A DNA stretch of 15,284 nucleotides. Origin: Candidatus Brocadiia bacterium (lineage in GTDB: Bacteria; Planctomycetota; PUPC01; DSUN01). The notes beneath the pieces are model-generated. The model saw nothing but the letters and a program-made list of their open reading frames with translations, had not been told where the DNA came from and ran no database searches. Location: assembly GCA_016782825.1 (NCBI GenBank), contig JADHXT010000034.1, forward strand, positions 1 to 15,284, written 5' to 3'. This document shows positions 6,641 through 13,362 of the stretch, piece after piece. Both the position numbers and the translations under genes were made by a program. Numbering within the stretch: the stretch's first letter is position 1; each line of letters opens with the position of its first letter.

Positions 6641-7093
6641 ATGACGCTGTCGCGTGTGACTGGCTTGGGCGCCCTCGTCGTTGCCGCCTGTGTGATGCTT
6701 AGCGCCTGCGGGTCAAGCGAGAAGCTGGGGCCGCCGCCGAAGGCCATACCCGCGCGGCCTTGGGTGTGTGAGGCCTGCGGCCACACGTTCCGCGCCCCGC
6801 ACGCCCTCGGCGTGGCCAAGTGTGCCTCGTGCAACAAGCCGGCCGCCATCCGCTCCATCGAGTATACCTGTGGCCAGTGCGGCAAACACTTCGAAGCCTA
6901 CCGCTTCCTGGACTGTGCGGGCATGGAAGCGCCGAAGGGCCCGGAGGGCAAGCCGTTGAAGCCCGGCGCCTACTTCAAGCACAAGGGCGGCGCGTGGGTG
7001 CCCGACGAGGAGATGCTCGACGGCTTCAAGTGTCCCCACTGCGGCAATGCCGATCGCGGGAAGATGCGGCTCCGCGCGGCGGCGGCATCGTGA
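6641..7093 (+). CDS. Zinc-ribbon lipoprotein
   Basis: This 150-residue protein has a lipoprotein signal peptide with the lipobox LSAC (lipidated Cys23), so it should be anchored in a membrane outside the cytoplasm. The mature part carries several CxxC knuckles: Cys43/Cys46 (WVCEACGHTF) with Cys61/Cys64 (CASC), Cys77/Cys80 (YTCGQCGKHF) with Cys92, and Cys131/Cys134 (KCPHCG). These suggest two or three bound zinc ions or a redox role. The family is not recognised and the function is unknown. ATG 6641 has a G-rich ribosome binding site (AGGGGG) about 6 bases upstream. The frame is open further upstream to 6530 but without a ribosome site. It is divergent from the prepilin gene and followed after 15 bases by the promoter of the histidine kinase. 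Confidence 0.75.
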   Translation: MTLSRVTGLGALVVAACVMLSACGSSEKLGPPPKAIPARPWVCEACGHTFRAPHALGVAKCASCNKPAAIRSIEYTCGQCGKHFEAYRFLDCAGMEAPKGPEGKPLKPGAYFKHKGGAWVPDEEMLDGFKCPHCGNADRGKMRLRAAAAS

Positions 7094-7108
7094 CGTCGGC
7101 GATGCCCA

Positions 7109-7137
7109 TTGACACAGCCGGCCGCGCGGCCTAGAAT
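7109..7137 (+). promoter_or_regulatory. Strong promoter of the histidine kinase with a palindrome in its spacer
   Basis: A perfect TTGACA (7109-7114) and TAGAAT (7132-7137, 5 of 6) are 17 bases apart. The spacer ends in the perfect 12-base palindrome GGCCGCGCGGCC (7120-7131), which abuts the -10 box and could be a repressor operator. Transcription would start near 7144, about 37 bases before the ATG at 7181. Confidence 0.7.
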
Positions 7138-7180
7138 GTCACGCGGGCCGGAGCACCACATGCCCTCGGGAGGGTCTGCC

Positions 7181-8497
7181 ATGTGCAGCCCCGAGTCCAG
7201 TGCCCCGTCCGACCGCAACGTGCGCTACGTGGACCGCGTGGCCGTGCGTCGCGCCGCCACCTTCGGCGACGAAGAGCGCGCCATTCTCCACGCCATCAAC
7301 CTGAAGATCGCCGCGGCCCCGTCCCTGGCCCAGGTGGTGGGCTTCGTGGCCGACATGACCGCCACCATCATGCCCTGCGACCGCGTGAGCCTGGCCTTCG
7401 TGGAGGAGGACGGCACCCGCGTGACCTCCTACTGGACGCAGGCCCACTACGAGCCCGTGCTGCTGGCCAAGGGCTACACGCGCGACCTCGTGGGCAGCTC
7501 GCTTCGCCAGGTGATCGAGCGCGGCACCCCCCGCATCATCCACGACCTGGAGCAGTATCTCGCCGACCACCCGGCCAGCCATCCGACCCGCCTGCTCGTG
7601 CAGGAAGGCGTGCGCTCCTCCATGGCCTGCCCCCTCATCGTGGACGGCCGAAACGTGGGGCTTCTCTTCCGCAGCTCGCGCCAGAAGGCCGCCTACGACG
7701 ACCACCGCGTGGCTATCCAGCTTGCCATCGGCGAGCGCCTGAGCCAGAGCGTGGAGAAGGCCTACAACATCGAGCAGCTCAACGCCGCCAACCGTTCCTA
7801 CATGGAGATGCTCGGCTTCGTGAGCCACGAGCTCAAAGGCCCCGTGGCCTCCATGGTGCTCGATGGCCAAGTGCTCATGGACGGCTACCGCGGCCAGCTC
7901 TCGCCCGAGCAGGCCAAGGGCGTGGGGAAGATCATCCACAAGGGCGAATACCTCCTCGGCCTCGTGCGCGACTACCTGGACCTGGCCCGCATCGAGGGCG
8001 GCGAGCTGGCCCTGACCGCCCGCCCCGACGTGGACCTGCTGGGCGAGGTGGTGGAGCCTTCGGTGGACATGATGCAGGCGGCCATCGATGACAAGAAGAT
8101 GCACGTGGTGCAGCAGGCGGGCGATGGCGGCGTGCGCGCCGAGTGCGACCCGAGCCTGCTGAAGATCGTGATGACCAACCTGGTGGGCAACGCCGCGAAG
8201 TACGGCTGCGAAGGCGGCGAGATTCGCGTGAGCCTCCAGCGGCACAACGGCACGGTGTCGGCCTCGGTGTGGAACGAGGGGCCGGGCTTCCCCGAGAGCG
8301 AGCGGGGCCGCCTGTTTCGCAAGTTCAGCCGCCTCCAGACGCCCGACCTGCTGAAGCAGAAGGGCACGGGCGTGGGCCTCTACACCACGTGGCGCATCAT
8401 CCAGCTCCACGGCGGCACGATCGCGGCCGACAGCAAGGAAGGCAAGTGGGCCGAGTTCCGCTTCGCCATCCCCCAGCCGCTGCCGAAGCCGGAGTAG
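7181..8497 (+). CDS. Cytosolic GAF-domain sensor histidine kinase
   Basis: This 438-residue protein has no signal peptide or membrane segment. Residues about 30-190 form a GAF-like sensor domain (DRVSLAFVEEDG..., MACPLIVDGRNVGLLFRSS). A HisKA dimerisation domain follows, with the phosphorylated His216 in FVSHELKGP, and then a HATPase_c domain. That domain has an N-box at 333-340 (NLVGNAAK), a G1 box at 363-369 (VWNEGPG, where Asn365 stands for the usual Asp), an F-box (LFRKFSRL, 378-385) and a G2 box (GTGVGL, 395-400). It should autophosphorylate in response to a cytosolic small-molecule or redox signal and pass phosphate to a response regulator, but none lies beside it, so it is an orphan kinase here. 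ATG 7181 is preferred to upstream in-frame starts because GGGAGG lies 7 bases ahead. It converges on the cupin gene across a terminator hairpin. Confidence 0.9.
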   Translation: MCSPESSAPSDRNVRYVDRVAVRRAATFGDEERAILHAINLKIAAAPSLAQVVGFVADMTATIMPCDRVSLAFVEEDGTRVTSYWTQAHYEPVLLAKGYTRDLVGSSLRQVIERGTPRIIHDLEQYLADHPASHPTRLLVQEGVRSSMACPLIVDGRNVGLLFRSSRQKAAYDDHRVAIQLAIGERLSQSVEKAYNIEQLNAANRSYMEMLGFVSHELKGPVASMVLDGQVLMDGYRGQLSPEQAKGVGKIIHKGEYLLGLVRDYLDLARIEGGELALTARPDVDLLGEVVEPSVDMMQAAIDDKKMHVVQQAGDGGVRAECDPSLLKIVMTNLVGNAAKYGCEGGEIRVSLQRHNGTVSASVWNEGPGFPESERGRLFRKFSRLQTPDLLKQKGTGVGLYTTWRIIQLHGGTIAADSKEGKWAEFRFAIPQPLPKPE

Positions 8498-8549
8498 CTT
8501 GCGCGTAGGCACTCCCACGGACCGTCCGAGGCGGAGCAGCGCCCATGAG

Positions 8550-8583
8550 CAAGGGCTCGGGAGCCGAAGCCACCGAGCCCTTG
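8550..8583. terminator. Bidirectional terminator hairpin between convergent genes
   Basis: CAAGGGCTCGG (8550-8560) and CCGAGCCCTTG (8573-8583) form a perfect 11-base stem around a 12-base loop. It lies between the histidine kinase stop and the cupin stop, in the right place for both strands. There is no clear T-tract on either side, so the termination mode is inferred from its place. Confidence 0.6.
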
Positions 8584-8608
8584 TGCGTTGCCGTGCGGCG
8601 AGCGTCGC

Positions 8609-9283
8609 TCAGCCGAACTTCACGTCGGGATGAGAGAAGCGAAGACCGGCGTTGTCGTGCCAGTTGGCATACTCGCTCACGATGGCGCCCTGGGGGCCGG
8701 CGAGCATGAAGTGCGGGGCGCACGGCTGGTTGAGGCAGGCACACTCGCCGGGCATGAGCTTCTTGGCGATCCGTGCCTTGGAGCATTGCTTGTGGCTGGG
8801 CGGGATGAGCGCTTCCATCTCGGGGGTGGAGGCGCCCTCGTTGCCGAAGACCCAGCACGAGCCGTGGCGGACGTGCCAGCCTTCCATCTTGGCCGGCCCG
8901 TCCTTGGTCGACAGGTGGAGGTGCTCGGGGATCATCTGGCCGGGGAGGAGGTAAATCTCGTGGCCGAAAAAGCCGCGATGGTCGTTGATCCAGAAGATGC
9001 CGGCCATGCCCACCTCGGTGAACTTGCCAAGGGCGAAGTCGAGCGTCCAGAACTCGTCGGTGCGCAGCCGCGGCGGGATGGGGTAGCTGTAGTGTTCCAT
9101 CATCTCGTAGTAGGCCGCGTTGGCCTTAGCCGCGTCGAACTTGCCGTCGGTGTAGAAGTGCGTGTTGCCGTACTTCTTGAGCGCCGGCGCGGCTTCCGCG
9201 GAGCGGGCGCCGAGTATGGGCGCCGCGGCGGCGACCCCGGCGGCCAAGCCGCCGAGCATCCCTCGTCTACTCATCTCACTCAT
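8609..9283 (-). CDS. Tat-exported cupin resembling D-lyxose isomerase
   Basis: This 224-residue protein starts with a twin-arginine signal (SRRGMLGGLAAG, residues 5-16; a hydrophobic stretch to about 25; cleavage near ARSAEAAPA, about 26-34). The mature part is a single cupin domain. Likely metal ligands are His121 and His123 (PEHLHL), perhaps Glu134, and His191 (CAPHFML). The spacing and the tail SEYANWHDNAGLRF recall D-lyxose ketol-isomerases, whose tail has an E-x5-DN-x2-F-like pattern. Those enzymes are normally cytoplasmic, so a Tat signal is odd and suggests a cofactor-loaded periplasmic enzyme or a binding protein. It is also unusually Cys-rich (Cys143, 167, 181, 183 and 188). ATG 9283 has AAAGGA 9 bases upstream; ATG 9274 is the alternative. 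It is last in the minus-strand cluster. Confidence in cupin is high, in the isomerase relation moderate. Confidence 0.72.
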   Translation of the reverse strand: MSEMSRRGMLGGLAAGVAAAAPILGARSAEAAPALKKYGNTHFYTDGKFDAAKANAAYYEMMEHYSYPIPPRLRTDEFWTLDFALGKFTEVGMAGIFWINDHRGFFGHEIYLLPGQMIPEHLHLSTKDGPAKMEGWHVRHGSCWVFGNEGASTPEMEALIPPSHKQCSKARIAKKLMPGECACLNQPCAPHFMLAGPQGAIVSEYANWHDNAGLRFSHPDVKFG

Positions 9284-9375
9284 GCGTGCTGTCCTTTCGC
9301 TTTGGCTGTGCCCGGCCGCCAGCCGAGCGGAGCAACAGGGGGCCCCTTTCCATACAGGTGGAGGGCGCTCTCTGA

Positions 9376-9404
9376 ATTCTATAGCCAATCCGGTACCGAC
9401 GCAA
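9376..9404 (-). promoter_or_regulatory. Possible internal promoter ahead of the cupin gene
   Basis: On the minus strand TTGCGT (9404 to 9399, only TTG conserved) and TAGAAT (9381 to 9376, 5 of 6) are 17 bases apart in the 154-base gap after the LsrF-like gene. The -35 box lies inside a small hairpin, CGCAAG (9400-9405) with CTTGCG (9411-9416), which may instead end the upstream transcript. Confidence 0.4.
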
Positions 9405-9437
9405 GCGCCTCTTGCGCCCATCTCAGGCGTCGGCCGG

Positions 9438-10322
9438 TCAGGCCTTGAGGTCGTTGTACATCTCGAAGGCCTTGTCGGGCTTCACGTTTTCGTGCACGAC
9501 GGCGCGCACGGCCTGGACCATGGCCACAGGGTCTTCGGCAACGAAGATGTTGCGGCCCATGTCCACGCCTGCGGCGCCCTGGTCGATGGCCTGGTAGGCC
9601 ATTTCGAGGGCGTCGGGTTCGGGGATCTTCTTGCCACCGGCGATGACGATCGGCACGGGCGTGCCGGCCACCACTTCCTCGAAGCCCTCGGCGCAGAAGT
9701 AGGTCTTGACGTAGTGGGCGCCGAGCTCGGCGATGACGCGGCAGGCGAGGCCGAGGTAGCGGCTGTCGCGGGTGAGCTCGCGACCGACGGCGGTGACGCC
9801 CAGCGTGGGGATGCCGTAGCGATTGCCTTCGTTGATGAGGTACGACAGGTTGGTGAGGGAAACCTTCTCGCCGGGGCCGCCGATGTACACCTGGGCGGTG
9901 ACGGCGGCGGCGTTGAGGCGGATGGCGTCCTCGATGGTCACGCCGATGACCTCGTCGCTCAGCTCCTTGAGGACGGTGGCGCCGGTGGAGCAGCGGAGCA
10001 CCACGGGCTTGGTGCACGTGGGCGAGATCACCTGGGCAATGGCGCCGCGGGTGCACATGAGGCAGTCCACGTGGGGGATGAGCGGCGGGATCGAGAGGTC
10101 CATGCGCTCGATGCCCGAGGTGGGGCCCATGATATAGCCGTGGTCGAAGGCCAGCATCACCGCCTTGCCTGTCTCGGGGTTGAAGATGCGGGACAGGCGG
10201 TTCTGCATGCCCCAGCCCAGCGAACCGGCCCCCTTGAGGAAGAATTCGCCGGGCGTCTGCATCGGGATACCGATCCCAAAGTCCTTCTCCACTTTCTTGG
10301 CACTGACATCTGCGTCGGGCAT
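9438..10322 (-). CDS. lsrF: LsrF-type class I aldolase/thiolase
   Basis: This 294-residue protein is close to E. coli LsrF (291 residues) along its whole length, for example WGMQNRLSRIFNPETGKAVM, LMCTRG, VPIVIAGGKK and GVDMGRNIF. In E. coli LsrF moves an acetyl group from 3-hydroxy-5-phosphonooxypentane-2,4-dione to CoA, giving dihydroxyacetone phosphate and acetyl-CoA in autoinducer-2 breakdown. It has a class I aldolase TIM barrel with a Schiff-base lysine, here Lys206 in HYVKTYFCAEGFEE. Asp60-His61 (LAFDHG) are also kept. ATG 10322 has AAAGGAG 5 bases upstream. No AI-2 kinase, transporter or LsrG is in the window. The neighbours are DhaK and DhaL, so an aldolase role on a dihydroxyacetone-phosphate-based sugar phosphate is as likely as AI-2 processing. 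The symbol marks homology, not proven function. Confidence 0.85.
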   Translation of the reverse strand: MPDADVSAKKVEKDFGIGIPMQTPGEFFLKGAGSLGWGMQNRLSRIFNPETGKAVMLAFDHGYIMGPTSGIERMDLSIPPLIPHVDCLMCTRGAIAQVISPTCTKPVVLRCSTGATVLKELSDEVIGVTIEDAIRLNAAAVTAQVYIGGPGEKVSLTNLSYLINEGNRYGIPTLGVTAVGRELTRDSRYLGLACRVIAELGAHYVKTYFCAEGFEEVVAGTPVPIVIAGGKKIPEPDALEMAYQAIDQGAAGVDMGRNIFVAEDPVAMVQAVRAVVHENVKPDKAFEMYNDLKA

Positions 10323-10366
10323 GAAGTACTCCTTTCTGTTCCGTGCTCACTCACGCATGGTGCGCG

Positions 10367-11515
10367 CTATTTCTGGATGAAGACGAATACGCCCATTTTG
10401 TTGGAGATGACGATGTCGAGCTTGCCGTCGGCGTTCATGTCGGCCACCTCGAACTGGGTGCCGATGCCGCTGTTGTTGTCCACGTCGTGGCGGACGAACT
10501 CCACCTTGCCCTTGGCCGGGTTTTTCACCTCGTACCAGTATAGCATGGCGGGGTCTTTGCCGCCGGGGTCGTTGCCGCAGTGGGCGTAGTGGCGCTTGCC
10601 GGTCATCAGGTCGGGGGTGCCGTCGCCGTTCATGTCGGCGAGGATCACGGCGTGGGGCTGGGAGTAGGTCTTGTCGATCTCGTGCTGCTTGAAGGTGATG
10701 CCCTTGTCGGTCTTCACGTGCTCCCACCACCACACGCCATACTGGTGGGCCGAGCTGGTCACCACGTCGGCATCGCCATCGCCATCGAAGTCGCGCACGA
10801 TCATGTCGGCGCAGGCGGGGCCGAGATTCACGGGGTGGAAGGTCCAGGGCGACTGGGTGCGGTCTTCGGGCGCTTCCCACCAACCGCGGGTGCAGAGCAC
10901 GTCCTTGCGGCCGTCGCCGTTGAGGTCGCCGCAGCCATAGCCATGGGCGAAGCGGGCGGCGCTGGGGTTCTTGGGCTTGCTGATGGGGTGGACGATCCAG
11001 GGCTTGAGCGGGTCCGGGTCGGGCTCGACCCAGGCCATCACGCCCTGGGGCTGGATGCCGGCCACGATCACCTTCTTGCCGTTGCCGAGCAGGTCGACGA
11101 AGAGCGGTGTCTCGCCGTTCACGCTGTTGTGAATGACGTGCTCTTTCCAGTGGCCGGGCTTGTTCTGCGGGTTCTCGCACCAGAGGGTGAGGGCGCCGGG
11201 CCAGGTGACGATGATGGAGTCGACCCAGCCATCGCCGTTCACGTCCATGGCGAAGTTCTGGAAGCACTTGCTGTAGCCCTTGGCCTTGTTGTACTTGCCG
11301 GGCTTGCGCACCTCGTGCATTTTCCAGTCGGGTGCGGCGTACCACATCTCGCCGGTCATCACGTCGAGCCTGCCGTCGTGGTTCACGTCGCCCGTGGCCA
11401 CGCCTTCGCCGCGGAAGGCCGTGTCGAGAACGTGCTTCTGAAACTCCACGCCGCCGGCCACACCGAGTGCGACCACGGCCAGCAGGAGGCTCAGGACAAG
11501 AGACGCACGCTTCAT
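10367..11515 (-). CDS. Secreted seven-repeat FG-GAP/VCBS protein
   Basis: This 382-residue protein starts with a Sec signal peptide (about 1-20, MKRASLVLSLLLAVVALGVA). Seven repeats follow that hold the calcium-binding-like loop DxNxDGxxD. They start near Asp43 (DVNHDGRLD), Asp91 (DVNGDGWVD), Asp141 (DLLGNGKKV, degenerate), Asp197 (DLNGDGRKD), Asp242 (DFDGDGDAD), Asp294 (DMNGDGTPD) and Asp359 (DMNADGKLD), spaced 45-65 residues. This fits one seven-bladed beta-propeller of the integrin-alpha/FG-GAP type. Such proteins occur widely in planctomycetes, usually with unknown function in binding or sugar chemistry. ATG 11515 has GAGGGA about 7 bases upstream. It lies 44 bases before the LsrF-like gene and 68 bases after DhaL, so an exported propeller sits inside a cytosolic metabolic operon. 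Confidence 0.85.
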   Translation of the reverse strand: MKRASLVLSLLLAVVALGVAGGVEFQKHVLDTAFRGEGVATGDVNHDGRLDVMTGEMWYAAPDWKMHEVRKPGKYNKAKGYSKCFQNFAMDVNGDGWVDSIIVTWPGALTLWCENPQNKPGHWKEHVIHNSVNGETPLFVDLLGNGKKVIVAGIQPQGVMAWVEPDPDPLKPWIVHPISKPKNPSAARFAHGYGCGDLNGDGRKDVLCTRGWWEAPEDRTQSPWTFHPVNLGPACADMIVRDFDGDGDADVVTSSAHQYGVWWWEHVKTDKGITFKQHEIDKTYSQPHAVILADMNGDGTPDLMTGKRHYAHCGNDPGGKDPAMLYWYEVKNPAKGKVEFVRHDVDNNSGIGTQFEVADMNADGKLDIVISNKMGVFVFIQK

Positions 11516-11583
11516 CGGGGTTCCCTCGACAGAGGAGGCGGAAAAGGGGTTCACTGCGACAGGGCGCCTCGCGGGCAGGCGGG

Positions 11584-12219
11584 CTACTGGCAGGCGTCGG
11601 CGAAGCCGCGGAAGAGGAGCGACATGGAGGTGGCGCCGGGGTCTTGGGAGCCGATGCTCGCCTCCTTGATGCTCTTGGCGCGGCCGAAGCGGGCCTGGAG
11701 TTTCTGCGTGGCCTCGGCGCCCTTGGCGGCGGCCTCGGCGGCATCGGCCAGGGCCTCGGCGGGGCTCTTGCCTGCATCGGCGGCATCGCGCACGGCGGTG
11801 ACGGCCGGCACGAGGGCGTCCATCAGGGTCTTGTCGCCGGGCCGGGCCGGGGTTTGCTTCTCGAGAGCGGCGAGCCCGGCCACGAGGGCCGCGGCGAGGC
11901 CGCTGGTGTCGAGGGCGTCTGCGTCGCCCACGGAGTCGCTCATGCCCATGAACAGGGTGCCGAGCAGCGGGCCGGTGGCGCCGCCGTCCACGCCCATGAT
12001 GCCCCAGCCCACATCCGTGAGCAGAGCGTTGATCTGGCCTGTGCCTTCGGCTTCGATGGCCTTCTCGGCGAGGCCCATGGCGCGCGCCATGGTGATGCCG
12101 TGGTCGCCGTCGCCGCCCACGGAATCGAGCTTCGTGAGCAGGGGCACGTGGGCGCGCACTTCCTCGGCGGCGGCGCGCACCATCGCGGCAAGCTGGGCGT
12201 ATCCGATGGCCTCGCTCAT
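11584..12219 (-). CDS. dhaL: Dihydroxyacetone kinase ADP/ATP-binding subunit DhaL
   Basis: At 211 residues this has the normal DhaL length. The magnesium-binding aspartates are Asp32, Asp37 and Asp39 in LDSVGGDGDHG (the D-x4-D-x-D pattern). The nucleotide-contact motifs GGATGPLLGTLF (79-90) and GDKTLMDAL (128-136) are present, as is the C-terminal GSQDPGATSMS (190-200). In PTS-type kinases DhaL holds ADP that is re-phosphorylated by DhaM; in ATP-type enzymes the homologous domain uses ATP. There is no DhaM here. ATG 12219 has GAGG 5 bases upstream. It lies 98 bases downstream of dhaK across a palindromic repeat. The FG-GAP gene follows. Confidence 0.9.
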   Translation of the reverse strand: MSEAIGYAQLAAMVRAAAEEVRAHVPLLTKLDSVGGDGDHGITMARAMGLAEKAIEAEGTGQINALLTDVGWGIMGVDGGATGPLLGTLFMGMSDSVGDADALDTSGLAAALVAGLAALEKQTPARPGDKTLMDALVPAVTAVRDAADAGKSPAEALADAAEAAAKGAEATQKLQARFGRAKSIKEASIGSQDPGATSMSLLFRGFADACQ

Positions 12220-12250
12220 ATCATCCTCGCACGCGAGAGGAAGCGGGTTC

Positions 12251-12302
12251 CCTCTCCCGCGAGGGAGAAGGCAGGGGTGGGGCACAAGCTCCCCCACCCC
12301 TG
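12251..12302. repeat. REP-like double palindrome between dhaK and dhaL
   Basis: Two hairpins lie side by side. The first is TCTCCC (12253-12258) with GGGAGA (12263-12268) around a GCGA loop. The second is CAGGGGTGGGG (12272-12282) with CCCCACCCCTG (12292-12302), a perfect 11-base stem with a 9-base loop. The combination is like the CCCTCTCCC...GGGTGGGG intergenic repeats of many genomes. There is no T-run, so it more likely steadies dhaK mRNA or tunes the dhaK:dhaL ratio than ends transcription. Confidence 0.6.
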
Positions 12303-12317
12303 TTCGTGGTTATGCCG

Positions 12318-13322
12318 TCACTTCACCGTGAGCGCCGGCGTGTCGCACGGGGCGTCCCACAGCTCGAGCAGTTCGTCGTCCATCTTGCAGACGACCACCT
12401 GGAAGCCGCCCATTTCCTGGACGGTGAGGAACTCGCCGCACAGCGAGCGGGCCAGCTCGATGCCCTTCTCGTCAAGGATCTGCTTGCAGCGGCGCAGCAC
12501 GCAGTATTGCTCCATGAGCGTGGTGGAGCCCACGCCGTTGATGATGACGAGCACCTTGTCGCCTGCCTGAATGCCGCGGTCCTCGATCAGGAGCGGCAGC
12601 ATGATGTCAGCCGTGGCGTCGGCGCTGTTGAGTGGCTGCATGCCGCCGCCGGCTTCGCCGTGCTGGCCCATGCCCACGCACATTTCGCCCTCGGGCACCT
12701 CGGCGATCACGTCGCCGGTGGACGGGTGGGTGGCGGCGCTGGTGGCCACGGCGAGGGTGGCCATGTTGTCCTGCACGCGCTGGGCGATGGCGAGCACCTC
12801 GTCGAGGCTCTTGCCCTGCTCGGCGGCGGCGCCGGCGCACTTGATGGCGATGAGGCAGCCGCTCAGGCCGCGGCGCTCGGGCGGGCCATCGGCGGGGTCT
12901 TCGTCCGAGATGTCCTCGTGGGTGAGCACCTGCTTCACGTTCAGGCCCTTGCGCTCGGCCATCTGCATCGTGGTGCTGGCGCTCAGCACGTCGCCGGCGT
13001 GGTTGAGCACCACGAAGAGCGTGCCGGCGTCGCGGTTGACGCTTTCCAGGGCTTCGAGCACGCGCGGCGGGCCGGGGGCGGCGAACACTTCGCCGGGCAC
13101 GCTGATGTCGAGCATGCCGTCGCCCACGTAGCCGCTCAGGGCCGGCTCGTGGCCGCTGCCGCCAATGGTCACGATGGCCACCTTGTCGTCGGGCTTGGCG
13201 GTGGCGCGGACCACCAGGTTGCTGCCCTCGAGCTTGACCTTGCCGGCGTTGGCCAGCACCAGGCCCTCGAGGAGTTCGTTGACCACGTTCTCGGGGTCGT
13301 TGATGAACTTCTTCTTCGCCAT
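12318..13322 (-). CDS. dhaK: Dihydroxyacetone kinase substrate-binding subunit DhaK, variant type
   Basis: This 334-residue protein is a full-length DhaK. The substrate-binding histidine that forms a hemiaminal with the ketone is His221 in GMGQHGEAGGG (E. coli: GMGIHGEPG). His58 in GGSGHEP and Asp111 in NHAGDVL match the other catalytic residues. Around these, the sequence differs from classical dihydroxyacetone-specific enzymes: GDGMLDISVPG (67-77) and GDVLSAS (110-116) instead of the GKGML...CPG and GDVxNF of E. coli. The enzyme may therefore prefer another short ketose such as erythrulose. ATG 13322 has AAAGGAG 8 bases upstream. It follows the VOC gene by 40 bases and is followed by a REP-like repeat and dhaL. 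Identity as DhaK is sure; the substrate is inferred. Confidence 0.9.
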   Translation of the reverse strand: MAKKKFINDPENVVNELLEGLVLANAGKVKLEGSNLVVRATAKPDDKVAIVTIGGSGHEPALSGYVGDGMLDISVPGEVFAAPGPPRVLEALESVNRDAGTLFVVLNHAGDVLSASTTMQMAERKGLNVKQVLTHEDISDEDPADGPPERRGLSGCLIAIKCAGAAAEQGKSLDEVLAIAQRVQDNMATLAVATSAATHPSTGDVIAEVPEGEMCVGMGQHGEAGGGMQPLNSADATADIMLPLLIEDRGIQAGDKVLVIINGVGSTTLMEQYCVLRRCKQILDEKGIELARSLCGEFLTVQEMGGFQVVVCKMDDELLELWDAPCDTPALTVK

Positions 13323-13362
13323 GCTCTTCGCTCCTTTGTGGCGGGGTCGGTGGCTGCCGTGG

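Noticed and set aside
7139..8518. Minus-strand frame opposite the histidine kinase
   Set aside because: The plus strand carries all kinase boxes. The minus product is Gly/Ala/His-rich shadow sequence.
10580..12331. Plus-strand frame of 583 codons across the FG-GAP and dhaL genes
   Set aside because: It spans two genes and an intergenic gap on the opposite strand and has no coherent domain.
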